Positions 43,921-52,975 of a stretch of 64,000 nucleotides of DNA are shown in pieces. Position 1 is the first letter of the stretch. Each line of letters begins with the position of its first letter. The DNA lies in assembly GCA_947650155.1 (NCBI GenBank), contig CANSUS010000008.1, positions 16,710-80,709 on the forward strand, read 5' to 3'. The DNA is from an uncultured Lachnospiraceae bacterium (GTDB lineage: Bacteria; Bacillota; Clostridia; Lachnospirales; Lachnospiraceae). The notes beneath the pieces were generated by a model. The model saw only the letters and a list, made by a program, of their open reading frames with translations, was not told where the DNA came from and did not search any database. A program made the translations under genes and the position numbers.

Positions 43921-43973
43921 AGAAAAATAAAAAGTGCTACAGACACCCTTTGACACCTTTGCCCGCCGCACTT
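43921..43973 (-). promoter_or_regulatory. Terminator-like hairpin in the oppA leader (candidate attenuator)
   Basis: On the minus strand AAGTGC (43968-43973) pairs with GCACTT (43932-43937). An inner CGGGCA/TGTCTG helix with two G-U pairs surrounds a 14-base loop containing GTGTC. The stem is followed directly by TTTATTTTTC. It lies downstream of the promoter at 44054-44082 and over 110 bases before oppA, so it would act on nascent leader RNA. Confidence 0.5.
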
Positions 43974-44053
43974 GACAATATCGTTCTGAGAAAATCAAGC
44001 TCTTTTTTCTATTAAATATTTTCTAAAGTCTTTAACAAATTTTCTAGTACATT

Positions 44054-44082
44054 ATTATAAATACAAATAAAAAAAATGTCAA
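44054..44082 (-). promoter_or_regulatory. Consensus SigA promoter of the opp operon
   Basis: Perfect TTGACA (44077-44082) and perfect TATAAT (44054-44059) separated by 17 bases, with an eight-T run in the spacer. Start point about 240 bases before oppA. Confidence 0.85.
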
Positions 44083-44405
44083 CTTAAAATGGGCATTTAG
44101 GACTACATTTATATTTATACTTAATTTTCATTACTTTTCTATCATATATTGCATATATCGTCTGTGTCAATGCATATTATTAATCTTTTTAAGCCTATTT
44201 CTGGCAAAGCGCTGGTGAAAATTTGCAGGGAAGTTAAAAAGTGGGTAAAAAAAAATTTTTTTTCAGGCAGATAACGCTATGAATTTATACAAAAATATAC
44301 ATGAACCGCACAAGATACTACATTCCTTTTTCCTCCCAAATCCTTATACTGAAACTACAATAACTGCGAATCACAATATACTGAAATCAAAGGAGGCAGC
44401 ACGAT
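44083..44405. other. AT-rich region between divergent opp and ABC-exporter operons
   Basis: No gene. It is very A/T-rich, with T runs and an A8-T run near 44250. A plus-strand frame at 44279-44647 overlaps the exporter gene and is a shadow. I could not place a convincing promoter for the exporter; an AGGAGG site stands before 44406. Confidence 0.5.
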
Positions 44406-46166
44406 ATGACAGCAAACAAATGGTTTCTTTCTTTCCTGAAAAAGTACAAATGGAAAATGGCGCTGGGGTTATTACTCACCACCTTAATCTCCGTTCTCGC
44501 CATTGTAAACCCCTATATTTCGGGGCTGATCGTAGACAATGTAATCATAGGGGGCGAATTTTCCCTCCTGCCGAAACTGATTATAACCCTTCTTGCCGTT
44601 ACGGCCGTAAGGGGAATCCTGCGTTTTTACTATCAGGTCATTTTTGAGACCTGCTCTCAGGGTGTATTGTATGAAATGCGTGACAAAGTGTACCGCAAAC
44701 TTTTACAAGAGGATTTTGCCTTTTATAATAAGAAGCGGACCGGTGATTTAATGTCCAGGCAGACCGGTGACATGGATGCGATCAGACATTTCGTAGCGTA
44801 TGTTATTTACAGCGTTTATGAAAATATTCTTCTTTTTGGATTCGCATTAATTATGATCTTTACCGTGGATGTGAAGCTTGCTCTCTGCATGCTTGCAGTC
44901 CTGCCCTTCACCGCTCTGACTACTTATTTACAGTCTAAAGCGGTCAAACCGGCATTTCAGAGAAACCGGAACTGCTTCTCCTCTCTCAATGCCTTTGTAC
45001 AGGAAAACGTCAGTGGCAACAGAGTGGTAAAGGCCTTTGCCAAAGAGGAATTTGAAATCAGTAAATTTAATAAGGAAAACGATGCTTTCAGGGCTTCCCA
45101 GCTGGATGCTTCCAAAGTCTGGATGAAATATCTTCCCATTTTTGAAATGCTTTCCAACCTGTTAACGATTATCCTTATGCTCTATGGAGGCTATATGGTC
45201 ATTCAGGAAAAAATCAGCATGGGAAATCTGGTGACAGTAAACGGTTATCTTTGGATGTTAACAGTTCCTCTTCGTATGGCCGGATGGTGGGTAAACGATA
45301 TTCAGCGCTTTACTACTTCCGTAGAAAAAATTTACGATACTTATATAGAAGAACCGAATGTAAAGTCTCCCCAGTCCGGAATCGACCGTAAACACTTTGA
45401 CGGCAAAGTGGAATTTCGGAATGTTTCTTACCGCGCCGATGACGAAGAAATCGTAAACGATATTAATTTTACAGTTCCTCCGGGGCAGACCGTTGGAATC
45501 ATTGGCTCAACGGGCGCAGGAAAATCCACGATTATGAACCTGTTATGCCGTTTTTATGACGCGACAGGCGGCGAAGTACTGGTAGACGGCATCAATGTAA
45601 AAGACCTGGATCTTTACGATCTGCGTGACAATATCGGTATGGCAATGCAGGACGTGTTCCTTTTCTCTGATACCATTGAGGGGAATATCGCTTACGCCAA
45701 ACCGGACTGCCCTTTTGAAGAAGTGAAACAGGCGGCAATTATGGCAGACGCCAATCATTTTATTCAGTCCCTTCCGGATGGATATGATACCATTGTGGGA
45801 GAACGCGGCGTCGGTCTTTCCGGCGGTCAAAAACAGCGTATTTCTCTGGCAAGGGCATTGTTAAAAGACCCGGCAATCCTGATTTTGGACGATACCACTT
45901 CCGCCGTAGATATGGAAACGGAAAGTTACATACAGGAACAGTTAAAGAAAATCGAAAAAGACTGTACTATTTTTATCATCGCCTACCGCATCTCTTCCAT
46001 TCGGGATGCAGATCTGATCCTTGTTATGGATAACGGGCGGATCATTGAACGCGGCACCCATGATGAACTGGTGGCGATGAACGGTTATTATGCCTCAGCA
46101 TTTAGAAATCAATACGGCGAAATTCCTGAAGAAGTGAAAGGAGGCGCATCACATGGCACGAAATAA
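44406..46166 (+). CDS. ABC exporter half-transporter with degenerate nucleotide site (heterodimer subunit 1)
   Basis: A 586-residue protein with six TM segments (about 15-310) fused to an ATPase domain. Walker A is GSTGAGKST and the signature LSGGQKQR. The Walker B region reads ILILDDTTSAVD, with Asp where the catalytic Glu is normal. The switch motif is IIAYRIS, with Tyr in place of the usual His. This marks it as the non-catalytic partner of a heterodimeric exporter (BmrC / TM287-like). AGGAGG precedes the ATG. It overlaps the second subunit by 14 bases. Substrates are probably drugs or lipids. Confidence 0.92.
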   Translation: MTANKWFLSFLKKYKWKMALGLLLTTLISVLAIVNPYISGLIVDNVIIGGEFSLLPKLIITLLAVTAVRGILRFYYQVIFETCSQGVLYEMRDKVYRKLLQEDFAFYNKKRTGDLMSRQTGDMDAIRHFVAYVIYSVYENILLFGFALIMIFTVDVKLALCMLAVLPFTALTTYLQSKAVKPAFQRNRNCFSSLNAFVQENVSGNRVVKAFAKEEFEISKFNKENDAFRASQLDASKVWMKYLPIFEMLSNLLTIILMLYGGYMVIQEKISMGNLVTVNGYLWMLTVPLRMAGWWVNDIQRFTTSVEKIYDTYIEEPNVKSPQSGIDRKHFDGKVEFRNVSYRADDEEIVNDINFTVPPGQTVGIIGSTGAGKSTIMNLLCRFYDATGGEVLVDGINVKDLDLYDLRDNIGMAMQDVFLFSDTIEGNIAYAKPDCPFEEVKQAAIMADANHFIQSLPDGYDTIVGERGVGLSGGQKQRISLARALLKDPAILILDDTTSAVDMETESYIQEQLKKIEKDCTIFIIAYRISSIRDADLILVMDNGRIIERGTHDELVAMNGYYASAFRNQYGEIPEEVKGGASHGTK

Positions 46167-47946
46167 ATACGACGTAGACGAAATTTTAGAAGACCGCTTT
46201 GACTTCAATCAGCTGAAACGTCTGGGAGGCTATATTTCTCCTTATAAAAAGCAAATGGCAGCCGTTATTTTCGTCATGCTGTCGGCTTCAGCGCTCACCA
46301 TGCTGATCCCCCAGTTTTTTATGAAAATATTGGATGAATGTATTCCTGCAGAAGATATGAAGGCTATCGGCATGTACTGTATCTTTACCTTTGCCATAGC
46401 ATTGTATTCCTCCGTCAGCCTTCGATATAAGATAAGAGTGACAAACCAGATCGGTCAGAATATCATTCACAAACTTCGTTACGATATTTTTGAACATTTG
46501 CAGGAACTGCCCTTTTCCTATTATGACGACAGGCCTCATGGAAAAATCCAGGTACGGGTTGTCAATTATGTCAACAGTTTAAGCGACCTGCTTTCCAACG
46601 GTATTATCAATACCATTACGGATCTTTGCAACCTGATTTTTATTCTGGTCTTCATGCTGCTTATTAACGTAAGGCTGACGCTGATCTGTTTATGCGGACT
46701 GCCGGTTTTAATCGCAGTCGTTATATTAATTAAGAAAAAGCAGCGGCGTGCATGGCAGATCCAGAGCAATAAACAGTCCAATTTAAATGCTTATATTGCA
46801 GAAAGCATCAACGGTATACGGGTTACGCAGTCTTTCACGAGAGAGGAAAAAAACTCTGATATCTTCAATTATTTAAGTTCCGGCTACCGCCAGTCCTGGA
46901 TGCGCGCCGTCAAATTTAACTTTTTAATGGGACCAAGCGTAGATATTATTTCTGCAATCACTACTTCTTTTGTCTATGTACTTGGCATCTATTGGATGAT
47001 GGATGGAGGAAAAAGCGGAATCACGGTCGGCGTACTGACTGCATTTACTGCTTATATCAGCCGCTTCTGGAACCCGATCAATACGCTGGCAAGCTTTTAT
47101 AACTCCCTGCTTACGGCAATCTCTTATCTGGAACGTATTTTTGAGACAATCGATGAGGAAGTGCTTGTAAAGGATTCTCCTGATGCAGTGGAAATGCCGC
47201 CCATTATAGGAAAAATCGAGTTTAAGGACGTATCCTTCAGCTATGAAGAAGGACATCCGATCTTAAACCGCATCAATTTTACCGCGGCTCCCGGCGACTC
47301 CTTTGCCATTGTCGGTCCCACAGGAGCGGGAAAAACCACGATCGTGAATCTGATCAGCCGCTTTTACAATGTGGATTCCGGCAGCATTTATATCGATGAT
47401 ATTGATATTTCCTCGGTCACCATCCATTCCCTCAGAACACAGATGGGCGTCATGATGCAGGACAGCTTTATCTTTGCCGGAACGATTATGGATAACATAC
47501 GGTATGGAAATATGGACGCTTCCGACGAAGATGTGATCCGCGCCGCAAAGACAGTATGCGCACATGACTTTATCATGGAAATGGAAAACGGCTATCAGAC
47601 GGAAGTTAATGAAAGGGGAAGCCGTCTTTCTGCAGGACAGCGGCAGCTGATATCTTTCGCAAGAGCGCTGCTTGCCGATCCCAAAATCTTGATTCTGGAT
47701 GAAGCGACTTCCAGTATTGATACAGAAACAGAAATGATTCTGCAAAAAGGATTACAGGAGTTATTAAAAGGTCGTACTTCCTTTATCATCGCCCACAGAC
47801 TTTCTACTATAAAAAATGCAAACTGCATTATGTATGTAGATAAAGGAGATATTTTAGAACGCGGAACGCATGAAGAACTGCTGGCTTCCAAAGGGGAATA
47901 TTACAAACTGTATATGTCACAGTTTGACTTCCTGAAAGAAAATTAA
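46153..47946 (+). CDS. ABC exporter half-transporter, catalytic subunit 2
   Basis: A 597-residue half-transporter with six TM segments (about 35-330). The ATPase has Walker A GPTGAGKTT, Walker B ILILDEATSSIDTETE with the catalytic Glu, and a canonical IIAHRLS switch. Its signature is LSAGQRQ, an Ala for Gly change that pairs with the degenerate site of subunit 1. It overlaps the preceding gene (ATG at 46153 with AGGAGG-like GAAAGGAGGC upstream), ensuring equal synthesis. The terminator at 47955-47986 ends the operon. Confidence 0.93.
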   Translation: MARNKYDVDEILEDRFDFNQLKRLGGYISPYKKQMAAVIFVMLSASALTMLIPQFFMKILDECIPAEDMKAIGMYCIFTFAIALYSSVSLRYKIRVTNQIGQNIIHKLRYDIFEHLQELPFSYYDDRPHGKIQVRVVNYVNSLSDLLSNGIINTITDLCNLIFILVFMLLINVRLTLICLCGLPVLIAVVILIKKKQRRAWQIQSNKQSNLNAYIAESINGIRVTQSFTREEKNSDIFNYLSSGYRQSWMRAVKFNFLMGPSVDIISAITTSFVYVLGIYWMMDGGKSGITVGVLTAFTAYISRFWNPINTLASFYNSLLTAISYLERIFETIDEEVLVKDSPDAVEMPPIIGKIEFKDVSFSYEEGHPILNRINFTAAPGDSFAIVGPTGAGKTTIVNLISRFYNVDSGSIYIDDIDISSVTIHSLRTQMGVMMQDSFIFAGTIMDNIRYGNMDASDEDVIRAAKTVCAHDFIMEMENGYQTEVNERGSRLSAGQRQLISFARALLADPKILILDEATSSIDTETEMILQKGLQELLKGRTSFIIAHRLSTIKNANCIMYVDKGDILERGTHEELLASKGEYYKLYMSQFDFLKEN

Positions 47947-47954
47947 AAACCGGA

Positions 47955-47986
47955 TCAAAAAACAGGGGCTGTGCCCCTGTTTTTTA
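47955..47986. terminator. Bidirectional terminator between the exporter operon and degV
   Basis: AACAGGGGC and GCCCCTGTT form a perfect stem with a 3-base loop, with A's before and TTTTTT after. The convergent DegV gene stops at 48004. Confidence 0.9.
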
Positions 47987-48003
47987 TTTCCGTTTTCTGT
48001 TGT

Positions 48004-48909
48004 TTATAATCCATGTCTTTTTATAATCCCAAGTCCAAGCGGATAGGGTCCTGTATGCACGCCAATCGTGGCGCCAATCTGAAAGATCGGAATTTCCTCT
48101 GTTTCCTGATTTCGTGCTTTCAAAAATGCCTTCAAATCTTTTTGAAATTCACAGGCTTCTTCATAGTCATAACCGAATCCTACTGCAATACTGTATTCTT
48201 TCATATCAACCTGAAATTCTTTCAGATATTCATCCAAAAGCTCCAGTACCTTTTCCATTGACTTCTTTCTGCTCCGTGTAATACCGGAAGGATAGATCTC
48301 ACCCTCTTTTAAAGTAATGAGCGGCTTAATTCCCAATACCGATCCTGCAATGCCTGTAAGTTTTCCAATCCTTCCTCCATGTTTTAAATATTCCATATTG
48401 CCGACGGTAAAGAAAATACGCCCGCTGCTTTTGATCTCTTCCAATCTGGCAACGGTCTGTTCATACGGAATATTCTTTTCCCACATGGAAACTGCCTCTA
48501 ATACAAAGAGCCCCTGTAGTACGGTATCAACCGTGGAATCCATCACTGTGATCTCAGCATCAGGATAGGTTTCCAATATGATTTCCTTTGCTCCCATTGC
48601 AGACTGCAAAGATCCACTGAACTTTGTCGTGATACAAATACATATAATCGCTGTTTTTTCTTTTACAAGCGGCAGAAAAGCGTCTACATAATCCTGTACG
48701 GAAGGCATGGAAGACTTGGGAAATGTCTTAGGATCTTCTACCATTTTATCATAAAATTCCCGTACGCTGATTTCTTCCATTTCTTTCAAATAATGTTCAC
48801 TGTCAAAAGAAACATAAAAGGGAACTACAATAATATCCTTTTCCTTTGTCAGTTCTTTTGGCAGATCACAAGACCCGTCTGTTATAATTCTATACTTCTT
48901 TTGTTCCAT
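48004..48909 (-). CDS. DegV family fatty-acid-binding protein
   Basis: About 301 residues. DegV signatures: RIITDGSCDLPKEL at the N-terminus, the SSMPSVQDYVDAF segment with the fatty-acid carboxylate-binding Ser, CICITTKFSGSLQSA, and the C-terminal IGATIGVHTGPYPLGLG. Family members bind a fatty acid; some (FakB) present it to the fatty acid kinase FakA for phospholipid synthesis. No fakA is nearby. ATG 48909 has AGAGGTG upstream. It is a single gene with its own promoter. Confidence 0.93.
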   Translation of the reverse strand: MEQKKYRIITDGSCDLPKELTKEKDIIVVPFYVSFDSEHYLKEMEEISVREFYDKMVEDPKTFPKSSMPSVQDYVDAFLPLVKEKTAIICICITTKFSGSLQSAMGAKEIILETYPDAEITVMDSTVDTVLQGLFVLEAVSMWEKNIPYEQTVARLEEIKSSGRIFFTVGNMEYLKHGGRIGKLTGIAGSVLGIKPLITLKEGEIYPSGITRSRKKSMEKVLELLDEYLKEFQVDMKEYSIAVGFGYDYEEACEFQKDLKAFLKARNQETEEIPIFQIGATIGVHTGPYPLGLGIIKRHGL

Positions 48910-48953
48910 GAAAACACCTCTTAAACCATCCATCATTCTATCTGTCTTATCCT

Positions 48954-48982
48954 ATTATCTTTTAGTTTGCCCGGCATGTCAA
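48954..48982 (-). promoter_or_regulatory. SigA promoter of degV
   Basis: TTGACA (48977-48982) and GATAAT (48954-48959) with a 17-base spacer on the minus strand, about 40 bases before the chosen start. Confidence 0.75.
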
Positions 48983-49017
48983 GGTAAAAACCGTATAATA
49001 TTTATAAAATTACCATA

Positions 49018-49051
49018 AAATAAGACTACGACAATTATTTGTCGTAGTCTT
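49018..49051 (-). terminator. Strong hairpin terminator after the 116-residue gene
   Basis: AAGACTACGACAA and TTGTCGTAGTCTT form a perfect 13-base stem with loop of four. ATTTTA follows on the minus strand. It lies 17 bases past the stop at 49069. Confidence 0.75.
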
Positions 49052-49068
49052 CAAAACTACATCCCGTA

Positions 49069-49419
49069 TTAGAAAAATCCTTTTTTTACTTTTTCCGCGC
49101 ACATTTCTCTTATTTTTTCCAGAACATCCGTCCCAACATATTGCGCTTTCATGGAAAAGCGTCTGATATCTTCCTGCCAGCCGGGCATTTCCAGGGATTT
49201 CTGTAAAAACTGCTCCAAAGTAACGCTTACTACTTCACCATCTTCTTCTGCCGTTTCGTCACTTTCTTCTCCATCTTCTGTTTCCACGTCGTTTTCATTT
49301 TCTTCTAAAGACGCACCCCCTGCTTTCCCCTCATAAAGCACTTCTTCAATATCCAGTTTATTATCCGTTATAAACCAGTCAAGCCACATTTGGTATTTTA
49401 ATGTTGCATCTTCCTTCAT
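49069..49419 (-). CDS. Hypothetical acidic protein, 116 residues
   Basis: A soluble protein with a conserved-looking N-terminal helix (YQMWLDWFITDNKLDIEEVLYEG), a very acidic low-complexity middle (about 40-66, Glu/Asp/Thr), and a C-terminal helical part (LEQFLQKSLEMPGWQEDIRRFSMKAQYVG). AGGAGAGGAG precedes the ATG. A terminator follows at once. It may follow the GGDEF gene in one transcript (54-base gap). I recognise no family; the acidic insert splits what could be one small helical domain. Confidence 0.6.
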   Translation of the reverse strand: MKEDATLKYQMWLDWFITDNKLDIEEVLYEGKAGGASLEENENDVETEDGEESDETAEEDGEVVSVTLEQFLQKSLEMPGWQEDIRRFSMKAQYVGTDVLEKIREMCAEKVKKGFF

Positions 49420-49473
49420 TTATACCCACTCCTCTCCTAATTATCATTATTTTAGCACAGGGGATTTGTAAAA

Positions 49474-51114
49474 TCAAACCCGGCCGTTCTTATATTGCTG
49501 CTTCTTTTCATACATCATCACGTCCGCGCGCTTCATTGTATTGTACAGACCACTGCCGTCCTTACTCTCTTCATAAACTGCATACCCTGCAGCCATACTA
49601 AACGTCACAACAAATCCTTTTTCATTCAGTTTCCGGGTTTCCTGTTCCAAAAACAACAGTTTTTCGTTGATATTCTCCAAAGAAATATCCGGCGCCCATG
49701 CACAAAATTCATCTCCGCCAATCCGGTAACATTTTCCCTCCCGTTCAAACATCTTTTTTAAAACATCCGCCGCCATTTTAATATACTGATCTCCATAATC
49801 ATGTCCATAAGTATCATTACATTTCTTTAAATCATTCAGATCAAACATAAAAATAGTCGTTGGCAGAGTTTTTTCTTTCCCAGGCATTTCATTCTGCTCT
49901 ATGCGCTTTTGCAAGTCTTCATTAAAAGCAGTCCGGTTTGCAAGTCCTGTCAGTTCATCTGTATAAGCAAGCTTGCGGTAAAGCGCGTTTTCTCTTGCCT
50001 GTTCCATCAATTCGCGGGTTCTTCGTACATTTGCGATCCCCATCACCACAACATAAATCAAAAAGCCAATACTGCCTAAAGGTGTACTTTGATTCCCCAG
50101 ACGGTAAATCGCCAGCTCCAGAATGGTACTTAGCAGCATCACCATTACACAGATGCTGTTCAGTCTGACCTGTCCGGAAAAATTGTGCGACATAATCTCA
50201 CGGATCGTCATTACCGCACAAACCACTGCAATGATCAGGAGGCAGACATGCGTCAGCAGTAACGTTTCCCGCAGATCGTAGATTCCCATAATCTGCAGAA
50301 TCACCCTCAGGGCAATTACCACACAATTCAAATAACAGCAAAAACTCCATAACCTGCTCTCTTCATCATGATACATATGGCGCAGAAACAACACAAACGG
50401 AATGGGCAGGATCATCAGCATCAGATGGGATATAAATACGATGATAATACTGCACGGAAAAATCCAGTCCAGTATCTGCGTTTCACCGACAGACCATATA
50501 CCAAGCATCATGGAAAAAACAGCAAACTGTATGATGATCTCCGCATCCTGTCCTTTCTCTACTACAAAAAAGCCGTAAAATAACATGACAAACCCTGCCA
50601 GCGCAATTAATACAGCCAGCGCAAGTTCCAGTATCCGCTCTGTCAAAATTCTGCGTTCGATTTCCTGATAAGTTCCATAATAGAAACTTTCTTTCGGCTT
50701 ACTGTCATGATAAACCGGAGTTACACAAAATACAATTTCCCTGCCGGCATCTTCTTTCGTCAAAGTGATTGTATTCCAGCAAAATCCCGTCGTTTTAACC
50801 GCAGTATCCTTTCCCGTTTTCAGTTCATATACTTTATTCCCGTCAATGAATACTTCTAAATACATATGTACGGTATTATATACAATTACTTTCTCACTCG
50901 TATTCTCTTCTGGCAGCATCCTCCTGTAATAATAAGTATCTCCCTCTTTCGTCATCTCCATATCGTGATCCCATATGATGACTTCCTTCTCCTCTGCCCT
51001 GGTATTTACGATGATATTGTCACGCGTTGAAAATGCAATAAAAACAGCGTATAAAATACCTGTCAGCAATAATACAAAATAAATTCCTGTAACACGTTTC
51101 TTCAAGTATTTCAC
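49474..51114 (-). CDS. Diguanylate cyclase (GGDEF) with extracellular beta-domain and multi-TM sensor
   Basis: A 546-residue protein. TM1 is about 9-29, an extracellular beta-rich region about 30-165, then about seven TM segments (about 166-375), like 7TMR-DISM receptors. The GGDEF domain at the C-terminus includes YTDELTGLANRTAFNEDL, DLNDLKKCNDTYGHDYGDQ, and an intact RIGGDEFCAW. The inhibitory RxxD site just upstream is absent (REGK instead), so product feedback by that site is unlikely. It should make cyclic di-GMP in response to an outside signal. The ATG at 51114 has a poor ribosome site. Confidence 0.9.
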   Translation of the reverse strand: MKYLKKRVTGIYFVLLLTGILYAVFIAFSTRDNIIVNTRAEEKEVIIWDHDMEMTKEGDTYYYRRMLPEENTSEKVIVYNTVHMYLEVFIDGNKVYELKTGKDTAVKTTGFCWNTITLTKEDAGREIVFCVTPVYHDSKPKESFYYGTYQEIERRILTERILELALAVLIALAGFVMLFYGFFVVEKGQDAEIIIQFAVFSMMLGIWSVGETQILDWIFPCSIIIVFISHLMLMILPIPFVLFLRHMYHDEESRLWSFCCYLNCVVIALRVILQIMGIYDLRETLLLTHVCLLIIAVVCAVMTIREIMSHNFSGQVRLNSICVMVMLLSTILELAIYRLGNQSTPLGSIGFLIYVVVMGIANVRRTRELMEQARENALYRKLAYTDELTGLANRTAFNEDLQKRIEQNEMPGKEKTLPTTIFMFDLNDLKKCNDTYGHDYGDQYIKMAADVLKKMFEREGKCYRIGGDEFCAWAPDISLENINEKLLFLEQETRKLNEKGFVVTFSMAAGYAVYEESKDGSGLYNTMKRADVMMYEKKQQYKNGRV

Positions 51115-51278
51115 TCCCTGTCGTTGTACTTACTCCTGTAATATTCCTTCAGAATTTTTCCATATTCTTTATTCACTTTACTATAAATATCCTATCACAA
51201 ATCTGCTGCATGGGCAAATCATTTTACTTTGCGGAATCTGTTTGCAGCGCCGGGCAACAGGTACAATAAAAGATGTTA

Positions 51279-51324
51279 TTCTATAAAATTTAATATATAT
51301 CTTCTATAAATTTAAATATATACC
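51279..51324 (+). repeat. Imperfect 23-base tandem duplication upstream of the GH43 gene
   Basis: Two adjacent AT-rich units begin TTCTATAAA and end TATATA(T/C)C; they match at 20 of 23 positions. A 7-base inverted repeat TTTCATT/AATGAAA (51325-51350) follows immediately. Possible promoter or operator DNA for the GH43 gene. Confidence 0.5.
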
Positions 51325-51382
51325 TTTCATTTCCAATCATTTATAATGAAATAAAATAATACCCAGAAAGGTGATTTTCATT

Positions 51383-52858
51383 ATGCGCTATACAAATCCA
51401 ATTATAAAAGGCTTTTATCCTGATCCAAGCGTATGTTACGCCAACGGAAAATACTATATGGTATGCAGTTCTTTTCAGTATTTCCCCGGCGTTCCTCTTT
51501 TTGAGAGCGGGGATCTCGTCAACTGGACCCAGATTGGGCATGTCCTTACCCGTAAGACACAGGTAATGTTAAAAAATGTCGAAAGCTCAGGCGGCGTATT
51601 TGCCCCCACTATTCGTTATCATAACGGTCGATTTTTTATGGTTACTACCAACAACACTACACAACAGAATTTCTATGTTTATACAGACGACATCCACAGT
51701 GAATGGTCTGAACCGCTCTATGTGGATCAGGGCGGTATCGATCCTTCTCTGTATTTTGAAGACGGAAAAGCGTTTTTTATGAGTAACGGCTGTGACGATC
51801 ATGGCGTAAATGGTATCACTCAGTGTGAAATCGACATCACGACAGGACAGAAGCTTTCCGAAAGCCGCTCCATATGGCAGGGAACCGGCGGACGATTTCT
51901 GGAAAGCCCTCATCTGTACAAAATAAATAACAGTTATTATATTATGGCGGCTGAAGGTGGTACGGAATATGGACATATGATTACTTATGCCAAAGGAAAT
52001 TCTGTCTATGGTCCCTTTGAAAACTATCCCCATAATCCGGTACTGACTAATCGGAACAAAGCGCCTTATAGGATTCAGGGAATTGGCCACGGCGACCTGA
52101 TACAGGATAAGAACGGCGAATGGCATATATTAAGTCTTGGTTTCAGGCAGCAGGACCTCTGGATGCCCTACCACCAGCTCGGCAGAGAAGTTTTCCTTAC
52201 TCCTGTAACCTTCCATGAAGACGGCTGGTTTAGCGCCGGAAACGACGGCACGACTGATGAAAGCTATGAAATTGCAGGGGACTTTGAACAAATCGAAAAG
52301 AAAAGCTATACTTTTTCCAATACAGACTGGCACACAGACTGGTGTTTTCTACGCCATCCCCATATGGAAAATTATGAGTTTTCAGAAGACAAACTTGTTC
52401 TTCACGGAACAGAGATTACTTTAGAAGAAGCCGATTCTCCTACTTTTATCGGATTAAGGCAAAAAGATTTTGACTTGGATCTATGCTTTGATATACAAAT
52501 TGATGCGGGAGAGGCAGGCGTTACCTTTTATATGACCGAAGACGAGCATTATGACCTTGCCCTGTGCAAAACAGAGGCTGGATTCGCCGTCCTCCTGAAA
52601 CTGAACATCGGCGGAATCAAACATATTCAGACTCTGATTCCTCTTACCGGTAATACGGCGAAACTTTATGTGCAGTCCACTCCTCTGGAATACCGTTTCT
52701 TCTTGAAAGACAAAGACCGCGAAATCCTGCTTGGCACAGGCCGGTCCAAATATCTTACAAGCGAAGTTTCCGGCGGCTTTACCGGTGTAATTATGGCGCT
52801 CTATGCTGTAGGGAACGGCTGCGCCACATTTGAAAATTTTAACTGTACTTATCAATAA
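51383..52858 (+). CDS. GH43 family glycosidase (beta-xylosidase / arabinofuranosidase-like), cytosolic
   Basis: A 491-residue enzyme. The five-bladed propeller domain has the general base Asp14 in GFYPDPSVCY, the pKa-modulating Asp120 in GGIDPSLYFEDG, and the acid Glu174 in RFLESPHLYK. A C-terminal beta-sandwich (about 320-491) is typical of the beta-xylosidase subgroup (GH43_C2-type). There is no signal peptide, so it acts on imported xylo- or arabino-oligosaccharides. ATG 51383 is preferred over an in-frame GTG at 51371; AGAAAGG is upstream. No transporter or regulator is adjacent, so control may lie in the repeat-bearing upstream region. Confidence 0.9.
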   Translation: MRYTNPIIKGFYPDPSVCYANGKYYMVCSSFQYFPGVPLFESGDLVNWTQIGHVLTRKTQVMLKNVESSGGVFAPTIRYHNGRFFMVTTNNTTQQNFYVYTDDIHSEWSEPLYVDQGGIDPSLYFEDGKAFFMSNGCDDHGVNGITQCEIDITTGQKLSESRSIWQGTGGRFLESPHLYKINNSYYIMAAEGGTEYGHMITYAKGNSVYGPFENYPHNPVLTNRNKAPYRIQGIGHGDLIQDKNGEWHILSLGFRQQDLWMPYHQLGREVFLTPVTFHEDGWFSAGNDGTTDESYEIAGDFEQIEKKSYTFSNTDWHTDWCFLRHPHMENYEFSEDKLVLHGTEITLEEADSPTFIGLRQKDFDLDLCFDIQIDAGEAGVTFYMTEDEHYDLALCKTEAGFAVLLKLNIGGIKHIQTLIPLTGNTAKLYVQSTPLEYRFFLKDKDREILLGTGRSKYLTSEVSGGFTGVIMALYAVGNGCATFENFNCTYQ

Positions 52859-52882
52859 TTGAATACTCTGGAAAATACAAAT

Positions 52883-52930
52883 GAACAGGCTTATTGCCCC
52901 TTGTGGAAATAAACCTGTTCTTTATTTATT
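52883..52930 (+). terminator. Terminator of the GH43 gene
   Basis: GAACAGG and CCTGTTC pair, extended inward by TTATT/AATAA with one mismatch, followed by TTTATTTATT on the plus strand. Confidence 0.65.
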
Positions 52931-52975
52931 GAAACTTCTGTTGTATATTTCATGACTTCTTGCTATATTTTGATT

